Made by a program: the position numbers and the translations under genes. Positions 42,070 to 54,477 of a DNA stretch of 64,000 nt are shown here, piece by piece. The notes beneath the pieces are model-generated. The model had not been told where the DNA came from. It did not search any database and was given only the letters and a program-made list of their open reading frames with translations. How positions within the stretch are numbered: the first letter of the stretch is position 1; every line of letters begins with the position of its first letter. Where the stretch lies: positions 62,001 to 126,000 of the forward strand of contig JASAND010007604.1 in assembly GCA_030248195.1 (NCBI GenBank), in the 5' to 3' direction. This DNA is from Trissonchulus latispiculum (Eukaryota; Nematoda; Enoplea; Enoplida; Ironidae).

Positions 42070-42441
42070 TAGTGTTGTTGCCCGGCCGGTTTTTTGACTC
42101 GGCCGGCCGGACCCGGCCGGCCGAGCTTGTCAACCCGGCCGGCCGGGTCAAACAGGCCGGCCGGCCGGCCGGTCAAAAAAGGCCGCCGGTACCAGTTTTG
42201 CCCTATTTTTCGTGTATTTTGTAAAATATTTAGCATTAATTGATGCATACAGTTACTCCTGGTTATGTATAACAGATAAAATCAAGTAGTATCCTTTTTC
42301 TGAACACCGACCGGCCGCCCGGCCGGCTGCTTCTGACCTGGCCGGCCGGCCGGCCGCCGGCCCGGCCAGCCGGCGAGCCGGCCTGCCGGATTGTCGGTTT
42401 AGTGGGCCGGCCGGGTTTTCCTCGGCCGGCCAACAACTCTA
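42070..42441. mobile_element. hAT-type MITE with GGCCGG-rich arms
   Basis: A 372-bp element flanked by an 8-bp direct repeat CTAAGCAG (42062-42069 and 42442-42449). The ends are TAGTGTTGTTG and CAACAACTCTA, inverted with one mismatch, matching the hAT pattern of 8-bp duplications and TAG-like ends. Just inside each end are dense CCGGCCGG palindromes, sharply GC-rich against an AT-rich surround. No transposase. Confidence 0.85.
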
Positions 42442-42449
42442 CTAAGCAG

Positions 42450-43595
42450 CAACAATGGATCGATACTGTTTATTGACAAATTACATCATATCAATTATAA
42501 AGAGAAGTAGAAGAAGTCTTCAGATCAGTGAGTTCGTTACATTTATATCCTTTTCTTCTAAATCATAAATTGTCCTCACAAGCAGTTTTTTGGTTGGTTA
42601 TTAGTTTTGAAACAATGTTTCTATCGTGTATTTTTACATTTGGTAGATGAGTATTTAATTTTGTTAATTTGTATTTAATTTTGTTAATTTAAGGTAAACT
42701 TTATCGTGCTCGAAATTCAATCAAGGCACTAGATAGGAATCGAGCTGGATAATCCAGATCATTCGCAAGAAAAGTCGTTCGAACAATTGTTTACTATTAG
42801 AGATGGTATGTAGCCAATCCGCGTCGCAGAAGTTATATCACACAATGCAGACGCTACATAATAACACAAACCTGAAAACATATGCAATGATTAACTGATA
42901 ATAAATGAAAAAGTTATTTTGATTGCATACTTCTCGCGGCCGCTTTCGTTTTGTTGCTGAAATAATTACGTTAAATAGTATAAAAGTACAGCATGTGACA
43001 CCTTGTTTAGGTAACTTTTTTCTACTGTGCATGTTACAACTTTAAATGAAGGCAGCATAAAAAGCTCTTTGATTTATGACTGTGGCGGCTGTGAACGGCA
43101 GTAATAATAACATAACAGAATCACATGACGAAACATTGAAAACTCTTCCGATTTCGGAGAGGGCACTTTTCATGTCTTATTCGGAGTTGTGAAGGTAGCT
43201 ATTAAACGTTTTAATTAAGGCTGTTACAAATTAAGAGTTTGACTAGGCATAAGGACAGGGTATTTAAAAATAAATACAGAATCTACAAATGAGGTATGAC
43301 GGACAGAGACCCCGTCTTTCATTTTACAATTGTTTTAAGTTTCCACACCTAAACTCAATTAAACCAGCACAAAACAGGATCTTGTTTTGCAGACATCAGC
43401 ATTTAATGATATACTTTTGGTTTAGCAAATTGTGAAATTTAAAATTAAAAAATTCAGTAAGTCTCCTGTCAGCAAATGTTCATCTTGTCGGTTTACTTGT
43501 TAAATAGTTTTAGTTTTAAGTACTATACAATACTAAATTATTTAAGTCCATTTTGCTGAATGGCAACTAGGAACGTCTCTAGCAGAGACACCAGT
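42450..43595. other. Intergenic region between two hAT-like elements
   Basis: About 1.1 kb of AT-rich DNA with no gene recognised. Confidence 0.5.
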
Positions 43596-43603
43596 AGTGT
43601 TGA

Positions 43604-46315
43604 CAGTGTTTGAGGCCGGCCGGCCGGCGGCCGGCCGCCGGCCGACGACTTTTGCTCGCCGGTGTCGTATAATATTTTTCCCAACGTGATATTTTCCCCC
43701 CCTATAGGGTATAATATTTTCCCCCGTGATATTCCCCCCCCTTTCAGCTATAATATTCCCCCCCTCTAAATGAAACCCAGCCAAATGATGCAGCAAATTT
43801 AACGGGGTCAAAACAGCAACTCTGTTGAAATGTTGGCAAGTTGCAAGTAAAATGCTGAAAACAATTTTACAAGTTAATTTTAGTTATTATTTAATTGTTT
43901 AATTAATGTTAATTTGCATGTTAAAAAGAAATTATTTTTGCACTTGTTTTTAACACTGTTTACAAGTGTAAAAAACTGATAATTTTTTGATTAGTTTGTT
44001 AGTAATTGTTTTGCTATTTAAATTAATTGAAATAAATTAAATAATAATAAATAATAATAATAATAATAATATTAAATTAAATTAAATAAAAAATAATAAT
44101 AATAAATTAAATAATAAATTAATTTTGCAACTATTAACTGTAAAAATGGTTTTAACATTTTTGCTTTTCTTATTATTTGGAAACCTAATTTTTACAGGTT
44201 TTTGCGAGTGGTAAAATTTCGGATCTTTAACAGGCTTTTTACCGTTTTTACAAAAGTTTTGTAAAATCAGCAAAGCTTTTTTAATATTATAATGCATTTT
44301 TACAGCAGTGTTTCTTATTTTTCACACTTGTCACCGTTGAATATTCATTAAATTTCCCTCACCGCACATTATTAACAACTGTTGTTTTTAGTAAGGCTAT
44401 ATCCTTGAAACTTCTGATTTTTTGAAGATGGAATAGTTTGATCCTTCCAGCCAAAAAATCTTAAAATATAGCTTTCTATTTGTTTCGAACCAAAAGGAAA
44501 TTTTGTTTTTTGTTCTGTTCATTTTTTCTAGTTGTTTTCAAACACTCTTAATCATATCACAGGATGGGCCTCAAAAATTTAAATTTACTTGGAGAACATT
44601 TTACTATTAACGATACATTTAACAAATTAAGTTTACATAGTAAGTTTACATAATACATAGTAATTTACAATGGTAAAACTTTCTCCAAGTAAATTTAAAT
44701 TTTTCAGGATCATCCTGTGATGTGATGACTGATGAACAGTGTTTGAAAACAACTAGAAAAAATGAACTAAAAACAAAACTTCATCTTGGTTCAGAACAAA
44801 TAGAAAGCTATATTTTAAGATTTTTTGGCTGGAAGGATCAAAACATTCCATCTTCAAAAAATCAGAAGTTTCAAGGATACAGCCTTACTAAAAACAACAG
44901 TTGTATATAATTTGCGGTGAGGGAAATTTAATGAATATTCAACTGTGACAAGTGTGAAAAATAAGAAACAGTGCTGTAAAAATGAATTAAAATATTAGAA
45001 TAGCGTTGCTGATTTTACATAATTTTGTAAAAACGGTAAAAAGATCCGAAATTTTACAACTCGTAAAAACTGTAAAATTACATTTCCAAATAATAAGAAA
45101 AGCAAAAATTCTAAAACCATTTTTGCAGTTATTAATAGTTGCAAAATTAATTTATTAACAAAACAATTACTAACAAACTAATCAAAACTTACCAGTTTTT
45201 ATACACTTTTAAACAGTGTTAAAAACAAGTGCAAAACTAGTTTCTTTTTAACATGCAAATTAACATTAATTAAACAATTAAATAATAACTAAAATTAACT
45301 TGTAAAATTGTTTTCAGCATTTTACTTGCAACTTACCAACATTTCAACAGAGTAATGCTGTTTTGATACCGTTAAATTTGCTGCATCATTTGGCTGGGTT
45401 TCATTCAGAGGGGGGAAAATATCATAGCTGAACGGGGGGGGGAATATCACGGGGGGAAAATATTATACCCTATAGGGGGGGGGGGAATATCACGGGGGGG
45501 AAATATTATACGACACCGGCCGGCTAACGGCCGGCCGGCCGCCGGCTGGGTTACAAATCATCAATCAGAAATTTACAAAATTGAGCAACTAAGCTTATAA
45601 TGGACTTCAAATCTAGTTGTGCTAATTTTTTATGCTATGTTGTGCTCTTTTTCTAAGATAACATCCGAAAATAAATATCTTAGCAGTTATAATAACTGCA
45701 CTGCAAACTGCTCTAGGCCGGTAGCCGGCCGGCCTACGAGCTCACCGGCCGCCGATGGGTTCGGCGATCGTACGGCCGGCGGCCGGTGTCGTATAATATT
45801 TTTCCCCCCGTGATATTTTCCCCCCCTATAGGGTATAATATTTTTCCCCCGTGATATTTTTCCCCCCTTTCATTTTTAAATTTAAATCAGAATTTAAAAC
45901 CATTTTTACATTTATTAATAGTTGCAAAATTAATTTATTAACAAAACAATTACTAACAAACTAATCAAAAATTACCAGTTTTTTTACACTTTTTAAACAG
46001 TGTTCAAAACAAGTGCAAAAATAATTTCTTTTTAACATGCAAATTAACATTAATTAAACAATTAAATAATAATTAAAATTAACTTGTAAAATTGTTTTCA
46101 GCATTTCCAACATTTCAACGGAGTTGCTGCTTTGACCCTGTTAAATTTGCTGCATCGTTTGGCTGGGTTTCATTTAGAGGGGGGAAAATATTATAGCTGA
46201 AAGGGGGGAAAATATCACGGGGGAAAAATATTATACCCTATAGGGGGGAAAAATATCACGGGGGGAAAATATTATACGACACCGGCCGGTGAGACCCCGC
46301 CCGGACTCAAACACT
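43604..46315. mobile_element. 2.7-kb palindromic hAT-like element
   Basis: It is flanked by AGTGTTGA on both sides (43596-43603, 46316-46323), an 8-bp target duplication. The ends are CAGTGTTTGAG and CTCAAACACT. The left ~970 bases are repeated inverted in the middle part (symmetry centre near 44620-44650). A third, shorter copy of the arm runs from about 45700 to the right end. Each arm starts with (GGCCGG)n, then AATATCACGGGGGG-type units, then AT-rich sequence. No transposase frame is visible. It is non-autonomous, probably grown by internal duplication or insertion of one copy in another. Confidence 0.75.
44037..44114. repeat. AAT-rich microsatellite
   Basis: Tandem AATAAT and AAATT units within the left arm of the palindromic element. 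Confidence 0.75.
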
Positions 46316-46837
46316 AGTGTTGAGCCCGTAACAAATGACACGCAACCCAGCGCAGTCATGTACAAGCCCTTTGTGATGCACATGTGATGCGGTAAGTTCA
46401 CTGCGAAACTCTAAATCCCCAATACTTCGCCGGCATTGTAATTGTGGTAGTCATAGTGTCCTGCACACACTGATTTACAATCAACACATCTACATACGAT
46501 GAGTTGATTTGCGCCTTTAAGGATACTGTCTTTTAATATATTCACCAGTAGTGTTTAAATGGGAATTCTGGGGTAGCAGTGTCAGAGCATCCTATTTATC
46601 CAATATACTAGAATGATTCACTAAACTAATTCTATTACAAGTTTATTCTAATGCTACCTTGAAGCAATATATGTACCAAAAATAACCAGTTTTTACCATT
46701 TTTCATAAGAACTCTACTTTAACCTATGAATACAGTACTACACAGGCAACCTTTTAGTAAATGCCTACTGCATTTTTAAGTTATGTTTGCATTGGAGTTG
46801 AGACAGCTTGGTGTACTTAACTTATAAGAATAAATCG

Positions 46838-47590
46838 GGTTTCTGTACCTCTCGTGGGATCGAACAAAATTTAATCCTTAACGACTGTTCTTCTAGCGTT
46901 AAGGGTTAAGTGGCTCCCTGTTGAATTTAGTTGGCCTCTCTTAACAATAGAGAACGGGAATCCAAGTTCAATTTGAACTCTGCCTATTTAGGTCCCTACA
47001 TCAGCACAAATGTTACCGTAATCTGTAGATAAATTCAATGCTATGTAGTGGGTGATGAATAATTCTTGATAGTTTCCTTGCATTGGCTGTTAAAGTTTTT
47101 TAACCAATTGTAATCCAATTGCATTATAAACCAAACCAATTGTATACCAATTGTAAACCAAAACTGTAATTTCAGGGAAACACGGCTTGTCTAAGTATTC
47201 TAAAAAGTTTGTACCGTTTTTGATTGCAGACTGTAAATATGTAAGGGAATTTTTGAACAAAGCTTTATGAAAATAAGATTTTCCTTGTGTTTGCTACTGG
47301 CAGTATTTCCCTAAAATCACACTTTTGTCTAAATAGTTAAAAACTTTAACAGTCAATGCAAAAACTAACGAGAATTATTTATCACTAAATAGCATTAATT
47401 TAGATTATATATCTATAGATTTGTGCTGGTGGGGGGGACCTAAATAGGCCTTTAATTGACCTCCTCTATTGTTAACTGAGTCCAGCTCAACTCAGCAGGG
47501 AGCCAATGCTAGAAGAAACGTCATATAAGGATTGAATTTCGTTGAGTCAGAAGAGAGAGGGGTGAGAAGAGAGGCACAGAAACCATAAAT
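46838..47590. mobile_element. Fold-back family A, separate copy
   Basis: The left arm (TCGAACAAAATTTAATCCTTA ... GCACAAATG) is mirrored by the right arm (ATTTGTGCTGGTG ... AGGATTGAATTTCGTTGA). Arms extend through GGCACAGAAACC at both outer ends. The same arms border the giant retrotransposon. Non-coding, about 750 bp. Confidence 0.7.
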
Positions 47591-49011
47591 CGTGCTAATT
47601 CACCATCGCAAAAACCATAAACCCGGCATATGCTCCATGTTTTCTGAGCATCTTACGACTTGAAGACGCTTACATCCAATCATCAACGGAGTATCCGATA
47701 CGTTAAAAGGCGAACTTGCTTCAAATGGCAGTGTAATCATCATCTGCAAAGTTTTGTTCAGGCAGTAGTCATTTCTACTACTTTGCAGTTAACTTAAGCG
47801 AATTATTTTAATATATTGGATGACTTGAATGTCACGTTAGAAAACCCATCTAATACTATTTTCGCATTCTCCGAAAAATAAATACAAACGAACAAAGTGT
47901 TCTGTGTCCTTAGATAAGGTGCATTAGATAGCTGAGCATAGGACAATGTGGGAAGAATCGGAGGATGCAGACCCCCAGACCGACCAAAAATGGATAGAAC
48001 CATCAGCGACAAGGAAAAAGGGCAGACCCTCTAATGCTCAGAAAAAAAACTGGCGTTTTTTACCGAAAATTGAACATTTTTAGCAAATTCTAGCGATTGT
48101 TTCAAAAACATTCTTAAATATTACTACAAGTATTCATTTTTACTCATTTTGGCCAAAAACGTTAAAAGCTCGCAATTTTTGTCAATTGGTGTAGACCCCT
48201 TGGAATGTTGGAACTTTGCAGGGGTAGACAGATGCTTCGATGTGGTCCGGAGTAAACACCCCCCCCCCAGAATCGGACCCCGTGTTAATGCATGTAGCTG
48301 AGCTAACAAGGGAAGCTACTTATCTGAGTTAGCTAATGTTTTGTCTAATCTAACTAGCTGACATCTTGTTTAACCTTTTCAAATTCAATGTAATTTTCAG
48401 CAATAGCAATTTTAGTTTTAACTTGGTGGCGGGCTGGCCTCCTTATCAACTACTTAATTAGTTATATATGACTACTCTCAATTTCTCTTCGGATTCTGCA
48501 TTGTGCGTGCTGTCTAACAGATGCGCAAGCTGTTAACAGTTTAAAATTAGTTTTAAATTTTATACTGATATTTGTTGGTTCAACTTTTTTAAAAGTTTAA
48601 AAATTTAAACATTTTATTTATTCTAATTGATATTTTAAGTCTCTTATGATTTGTCCACCGCCTGCATCTGCCTGGCTATCAATGCAACTAATCTACAATT
48701 TTAATTTTAATTTTATAATTTCAGAATTTTGCAAATACTAATACTACTATTATTTATTTGCAATAGCATTTGCAAAAAGTTGCAACGAATTCAAGTAAAG
48801 GCTGAGGTTAAGATGTGTAGGAAAAAATTCTGAAGATAGAAAAATATGACGTCTAGGAAGACACAGAACATTTGCCTAGTTCTGTTCTGACTACCAAAAT
48901 ATTTATACCGTACTGCATACTGTATTTATACTGTACATACATATGTATTTAATTCAGCTAAAACACTATACTATGTTGTTTCTTGCAGTGCCGGTGGATT
49001 AGAATTCTGCC
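47591..49011. other. Region upstream of secreted gene 2
   Basis: About 1.4 kb with no gene seen. Promoter elements of the gene at 49012 must lie here or be split by a 5' intron; TTTCTTGCAG at 48979-48988 is a good acceptor just before the coding start. Confidence 0.4.
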
Positions 49012-50817
49012 ATGGTTATTATATCACTCATGTGCTATTCGACATTTGCTGTGATAATCGAATACGTTGGAGGTGAGCAGGTCCCTTTTATTGCAAACGT
49101 TGACGATAATTGTTTGTGGTTCAGTACAGAGATGAGCTGGAAGTGCACATGATTGAAAACAGCCGAAAATCGTTTTAATGGTCTTCCTAAGTACCTACTG
49201 CATTCTATTTAGGACTAAGGAGGATGGGGTCTTTTCCAGTTACCCCCCACCACTCAAAGTTCTTAAAACTCGACCAAATGAGCTGAAATCTGGTGTGGGT
49301 ATGTTTTCGACCACGCCGAGTTCAAATATCGCAAAATTTTTCGATTTCGCGAAATTCGATTGTTTTCGATTTTTTCGATTTCTAAGGGGGGACCAAGGGC
49401 AACCGAAAAATTTTTTGTCTTCGATTTTGCTGAAAAGTTGTATATAGGGGTTTTCTGGGCCGCAGAACACGAATCTGAAGTTCGTTTTTCGATTCAGCTT
49501 TTCGTTAGCTTGATATGAGCTTAAGTTGTAAGCTTATGCTGACATACCCACACCAAATTTCAGCTCCTTTGGTCGAGTTTTACGAACTTTGAGTGGTGGG
49601 GAGTAATCTGGAAAAGATCCGGTGGATGCACCGGAGCTGTCTTAACGTGCAGATTATGCTGGCCTTGCTGGTGTTGCTTGAGACGCAATTTGGAAAAAGC
49701 TAGAATGGAAGATAGCACTTACTTCCAGCTCAGGAGAATTTTTTGAACTGCAATTTCGCTGAAAGAGCGCCTAAGCAGACTTTTTAGAAGCGTTGACAGA
49801 ACTTAGCGGATCGTTTGCAATACGGCCAACTACATACGGCAGCTGATTGTATAGGGAGCCCTTCTCGTCCTTTCTTTAAATACATTTATCAGCACAATGA
49901 AATGCCACTAAAGTTTTACCAGCAGAAATCAAGAAAGAAATAAAGAGCCCAACAAATGTCAGATGTGGAAGATCATCCAGCAAACGTACAACACAAACTC
50001 TAATTATTGCCGGTTTACGGAGAGAGACAACAGAGTACAGCAGCAATACAAAAGATTTTTCAACTTTTTTACTTTTTCATTTTAACCAACCACCATTATA
50101 AATTCTGTTTTAGGTGATCGTCCAGATGCTGGCCTCGGAGGCTATGCTCGCGAGGTGGTTCCAGGCCTACAGGTGCCCGGAAATGTAGAAAACGAAGGGC
50201 GCCCCCAATTTCTGCCTGGTTTGCAGATGCTTAACCAGAAAAGCGGATTTAACGACAACAAAAGTCCATTCTATCCAATCGATTCCAATCTTGGCCTCGA
50301 TGCCCGCGTAATACCCGAGGAGGCTGTCGGATTTCATATCGCCGGTCAACCGGTAAATCCCCTAGATATCGATATGGCTTCATTGTACCCCGCTGTTGCT
50401 CAGCATGGATCACTTCCCAGATTTGAAGATAATCCGCTAATTGGACCGTTAGATCCTTTTGCGCCGCATTTGGCCTTTGGTTATGAGCAAGAAGCTATTG
50501 ACACATATCTAAATGGATTTTTGAAATTTCCTAGCTACAAAACCGGCAACATGTTTGATCTGGACGGAGGTCTGGTTAGCGGTTTTGAGGGTAATATGAA
50601 CCTTCCTTTGGTACGACATGGAGTAAAGGTTCCAGCAGGGATTCTTTGGGACAATGCAGACGATGATCGGCAACTTACCTACGCCCAAAACATTCACAAT
50701 ACTAATCCTCTTAATATACCATTTGGGGCTTATTACCCACACCTACTGTCTGTCGATCAACAGCGACTACAACAACAGCAGCAGCAACAGCATCAGGGTC
50801 GAAGAAGGAGACGGTAG
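49012..50817 (+). CDS. Secreted cysteine-poor protein, paralog 2 (two exons)
   Basis: The proposed CDS is join(49012..49072, 50114..50817), 254 residues. Exon 1 encodes a hydrophobic signal (MVIISLMCYSTFAVII) and ends at G|GTGAGC. Exon 2 begins after TTTTAG, with a phase 1 intron as in paralog 1. The mature core is nearly identical to paralog 1 in many blocks (AGQPVNPLDIDMASLYPAVA, GPLDPFAPHLAFG, RHGVKVP, YAQNIHNTNPL) and also ends in poly-Gln, followed here by QGRRRRR. That basic end is absent from paralog 1 and could be a proprotein-convertase or binding site. AATAAA lies at 50821-50826. The pair is a tandem duplication in the same orientation about 11 kb apart. Family not recognised. Confidence 0.82.
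49228..49620. mobile_element. Fold-back MITE, family B, in the intron of secreted gene 2
   Basis: GGTCTTTTCCAGTTACCCCC at the left is mirrored by GGGGAGTAATCTGGAAAAGATCC at the right, with homology continuing inward (CTCGACCAAATGAGCTGAAAT / ATTTCAGCTCCTTTGGTCGAG). Same family as 59082-59690. Confidence 0.8.
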
Positions 50818-50820
50818 ACT

Positions 50821-50826
50821 AATAAA
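50821..50826 (+). terminator. Polyadenylation signal of secreted gene 2
   Basis: AATAAA begins four bases after the TAG stop. Confidence 0.55.
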
Positions 50827-52704
50827 TACATATTGACTTGGTTGAATGTTCAGTGTTGTAGTGTGAAAGGTTGAAATCAGGATTGAAAGATGTGAAGAAA
50901 AGTGTCCAGATTTAGCAAAACAACCACAGTACTCCTGGAAAGCTTTATTTAGCTGATTAAAGTTAATGAATATATACTTTCCAAGTTAACATAAATAATT
51001 AAAAAGTATTTACTCAGTCTGTCCAAATTATTTATACATCAGTAACGGCCCAAAAGTCATTAATTTCAGACTAGCTCATTTAGTCTGATTAGCATTTTAG
51101 TCTATCTGTCTGTGTGTGATTAGCAAACTCAAGTGAGTCACGGAAACTATCAGCTTAATGTGCCTTACCTTCGGGTATCTTTTAAGAAAACGATTTTTCA
51201 TTCAATTTCTCTCAGGATAAGTTCCTTCTGTCAATATTTGTAACTATTGTACTTTGAACTTTGCCCTATAACTAGAACTGAAGCGAACAATGCGTTGAAA
51301 TGAAGATTTTAAAATTCATTTGAAAATATTATTTTGACATCTCCAGCTTTTTTATTTGCTCTTGCTGTATTTTACATATTTTCTTAGTCAGCTAGAAATT
51401 TTACATGTGTAACCTATTTAAGACATTGTATTATACACTAATAAACCTTTCTGTACATGCAATTCTTATCTCCATAGAAGCGGCAAAAGTCCACTTGTGT
51501 CACACATTTTGAGAACCAGCTTGAAGCCTGTAGAGCGTCTTTTCTGTCATGTAAATTATTATCATAAAGCTGGTTAGAGCATCATTATAATGCACAAGTT
51601 TTGACTGGCAGGAATTAACTCTGGGGAATAGTAGCTATGAAAGCAGTGCTTCTGGTTCGGAACGGAAAGATGGAACGTTAAAGGCAGGAGTCCTACTAAA
51701 GCAGATAGGCTCTTTTGGCTGGGACTGGCTTATGAGCGTTTATTGACAGACCTTAGGCAGAGCAGGCTATATTTTGTGTACTAGCTTGAATGTTGAGCGT
51801 TAGCTAGTGTCTGAATGCATGTGTATGTTTGACAGTTTTCTATCTACCGAGCATTTGAGCTCTCTATTTGAGCGAACACAAGCCCCCTTTTTATTATCTG
51901 CATATTAGTGTTGATGTTGAAGTCTATAGGCATCTCTTGTCCGTTTTAATACAATTTATCAAACCCATTAGCTTTGAGCTAGGCGGCAGAATTATGGGAT
52001 AGTTTTGCTAAATAGCCTCCGTTTTTAAAGGAAGCTTGTTATTGGATCAATTTGCCAATGAAACATTAATGCAAAATCCTTTACTTACACAATCTGACCA
52101 GAGTGTTGTGGTTTGGCGACTAACGTCTTCCGAGCTAGACGCTTTGAGAAGTTTTGCCTTAAGGCTAAGATTATCTTCTCTGGCGATAGCTATTATAATT
52201 ACATAAAGGGTTCTGTTAGTTCAAAGAGGTATAGTATATATTATATTACATTTGTGCCTGCAGTCCCGTTATAGTCTTTTAATTAAACCTCAGCAGTGGC
52301 AGCGGGCTTTATTTGATCTCCGAAAAAGCTTGAATTGCCGAGTCCCTCTAACAAATAGGCCTAGCCCTAGTAGAACGATAGCATTAGCGTACTCGAATGC
52401 AAATCTTGTAATTCGGTGGTTCGATGGAGCCCCGGCCTGGATACTGTTTTGAATTCTTTCAATCCTGATTTCAGTCTTCGACTGCATTGTATTTTTTGAT
52501 CATGAATGCCGGGGCTCAACTAAAAACGGCCACTGTAGCGCATTCAGCTGTTTTTCCGTGACTTAATTTCTTGGCTACAAGAAGCTGTTTTATGGTGAGA
52601 CTATGGAATCAATCTCGACTTTCTGCATAAACTTTCATGAATCACAAATGTTAGGGTTAAACAGGATAGCTCTGGTCGTGCTACATCTTAGGACTAGGAC
52701 TATA
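50827..52704. other. Intergenic region, no gene seen
   Basis: About 1.9 kb of AT-rich DNA. Short open frames here have no protein-like composition. No RNA gene was recognised. Confidence 0.5.
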
Positions 52705-52848
52705 ACCCTGGACTGCACCAAAACGTTTAAGAAGAGCTGCGGAATAGCAGAAGGCTACCATGTCCGATTTTTGAATGGGAAATAAGTAAGTAGTTAACCT
52801 TTTGCTATTCTGCTTCTATTCTTAAACTTTATTGGTGCAATCCAGGGT
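52705..52848. repeat. Short fold-back element
   Basis: CCCTGGACTGCACCAAAACG is mirrored by TTTATTGGTGCAATCCAGGG, with arms of about 50 bases and several mismatches. Probably a small MITE. Confidence 0.65.
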
Positions 52849-53902
52849 AAGAGTGAGACTGATAAAATTAAGGATCGTAAAGTTTTTGGAGAGGAGGTTG
52901 CAGTGATAGCGGCTCCCACAACTGTTTGCCTGCCTATCTCTACACTAATCTCAACAGAAAATGATTTTCAACTTATAAAGTAAGAAAATACAGTATATGA
53001 GGAAATCGACTGTCGTTGAAAAGGCTGCATCATGTCAGTTTTGGTTACTTTGTGTCTCTTTGAGCTTTCATCTAATTTGATCAAAGATAGCCCATTTATA
53101 CACAGAACGTGCAAAAGTGACAGTCCAACGTCCAGTGGCAGAAATTGAATGTCTTCTAGTGCCAACAGTTTTTTTTATAAACTTCCATTTGGAGCTGCCA
53201 GTCAAGTTCTGCTCAGCAATTGTCAATAGAACTGTCGGTTTCTTTTTTCCAACTTCTCTGCTGCCTTTTAGAGCCGTTTGGCTCCTTTATTACCCTATCC
53301 CCCTATCTAGAAAAATCTGCTTTCCTGCAAAGCAGAAGCCATAGGATTAGCTAATCGTTGGGTAATGCACCTTCTTACAGGCACAGGTGTTAGCATACAG
53401 TGGTGGCTTGGTTAGATAATAAACTGACTTTTATTCTATCCAGTGACTAGGCGATATTATATAACTGGCTTTTCTGGAATATTTTAGTCTTTTGGAACGT
53501 TTGGTTGGTTCGGCTTTTTGTTTGATGATTTTTTAAATCGAAATTTCCTGGGCGTTATCTCTGTACATTAGTGAACAAGATTTTATCAGATGGGTGTATA
53601 TTTAATGAAGTTGGTGTAGACGGAGACTTGCTCGAATATTAAATTAATTTATTTTGCCTATTACTGTTTGTAGGATCCAAGAAAAATTAATCTGCAAGTG
53701 CAGGTGCAAGCACGGTTACAAAAGGGACGATCTTTGCTGTCGATTTTTGCATACCGAAATTTGCCGGAACCTTTAATTATCTTGCATGAATGGACTAAAG
53801 TTCGCAATAGGAAAGAAATTTCCTGAAATGTATACATAGTTGTCAACGTATGATGAGTAATGAATTACGACACGGTCAATTTAACTATATAGGCGAGCTA
53901 AG

Positions 53903-54302
53903 ATCAGACCAAGAGGATATAATACCAAAAGAGTGGGAAGCTTTGTCCTTACTAATGGAAATAGCCTGCGAGATGCTCGACACATTAAGGCCGAAATCTC
54001 TGGGTGTGGGGGGTCCCACTTACCATTGTTCAGCATGTGTTTATATGCGTTTGAACTAAAACGCATCTGATTGGCTAATCGCCTATCTTATGTCAAATTT
54101 ACGTGTATAAGTGGACCCCCCCTCCGAGATCTCAGGGGGGGTCCCGCTTAGCGTTGTTAATCGTGTGTTTATATGCAGTCGAACTGTATGCACTAGATAG
54201 TGCATTTCTAGTGCATTTCGGCCTTAATGTGCCGAGCATCTCGCAGACCATTTCCATCAGGAAGGGCTAAGCTTCCCACTCTTGGTATTATACTCTTGAT
54301 CA
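53903..54302. mobile_element. Fold-back MITE
   Basis: GATCAGACCAAGAGGATATA at the left is mirrored by TATTATACTCTTGATCAGAC at the right. Arms of about 95 bases include ATTAAGGCCGAAAT / ATTTCGGCCTTAAT. The middle has a second inverted GGGTCCC pair. Non-coding. Confidence 0.7.
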
Positions 54303-54477
54303 GACTTACTTATTCCTTCTTAGCCCACCCTGATATGTTTTGTAACAGAATTTAACAAAATTTTTGAATTAGAAACCAGTATTTTAAGGTTCAAAATGGC
54401 TTTTAATTCAAGCCACAAATAATTACTTCGTTTTTTTCAAATAATTGTGATTTTGCTAGGTTGCGGATGCTAGCTAC

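Noticed and set aside
41982..42248. Frame through the GGCCGG-rich MITE
   Set aside because: The codons come from CCGGCCGG repeats and span the element boundary.
44722..44910. 62-residue frame near the centre of the palindromic element
   Set aside because: It lies within one inverted arm and has no domain or support from the other arm.
49178..49470. Frames inside the intron fold-back of secreted gene 2
   Set aside because: They lie within a palindromic MITE and are open on both strands, as expected of such repeats.
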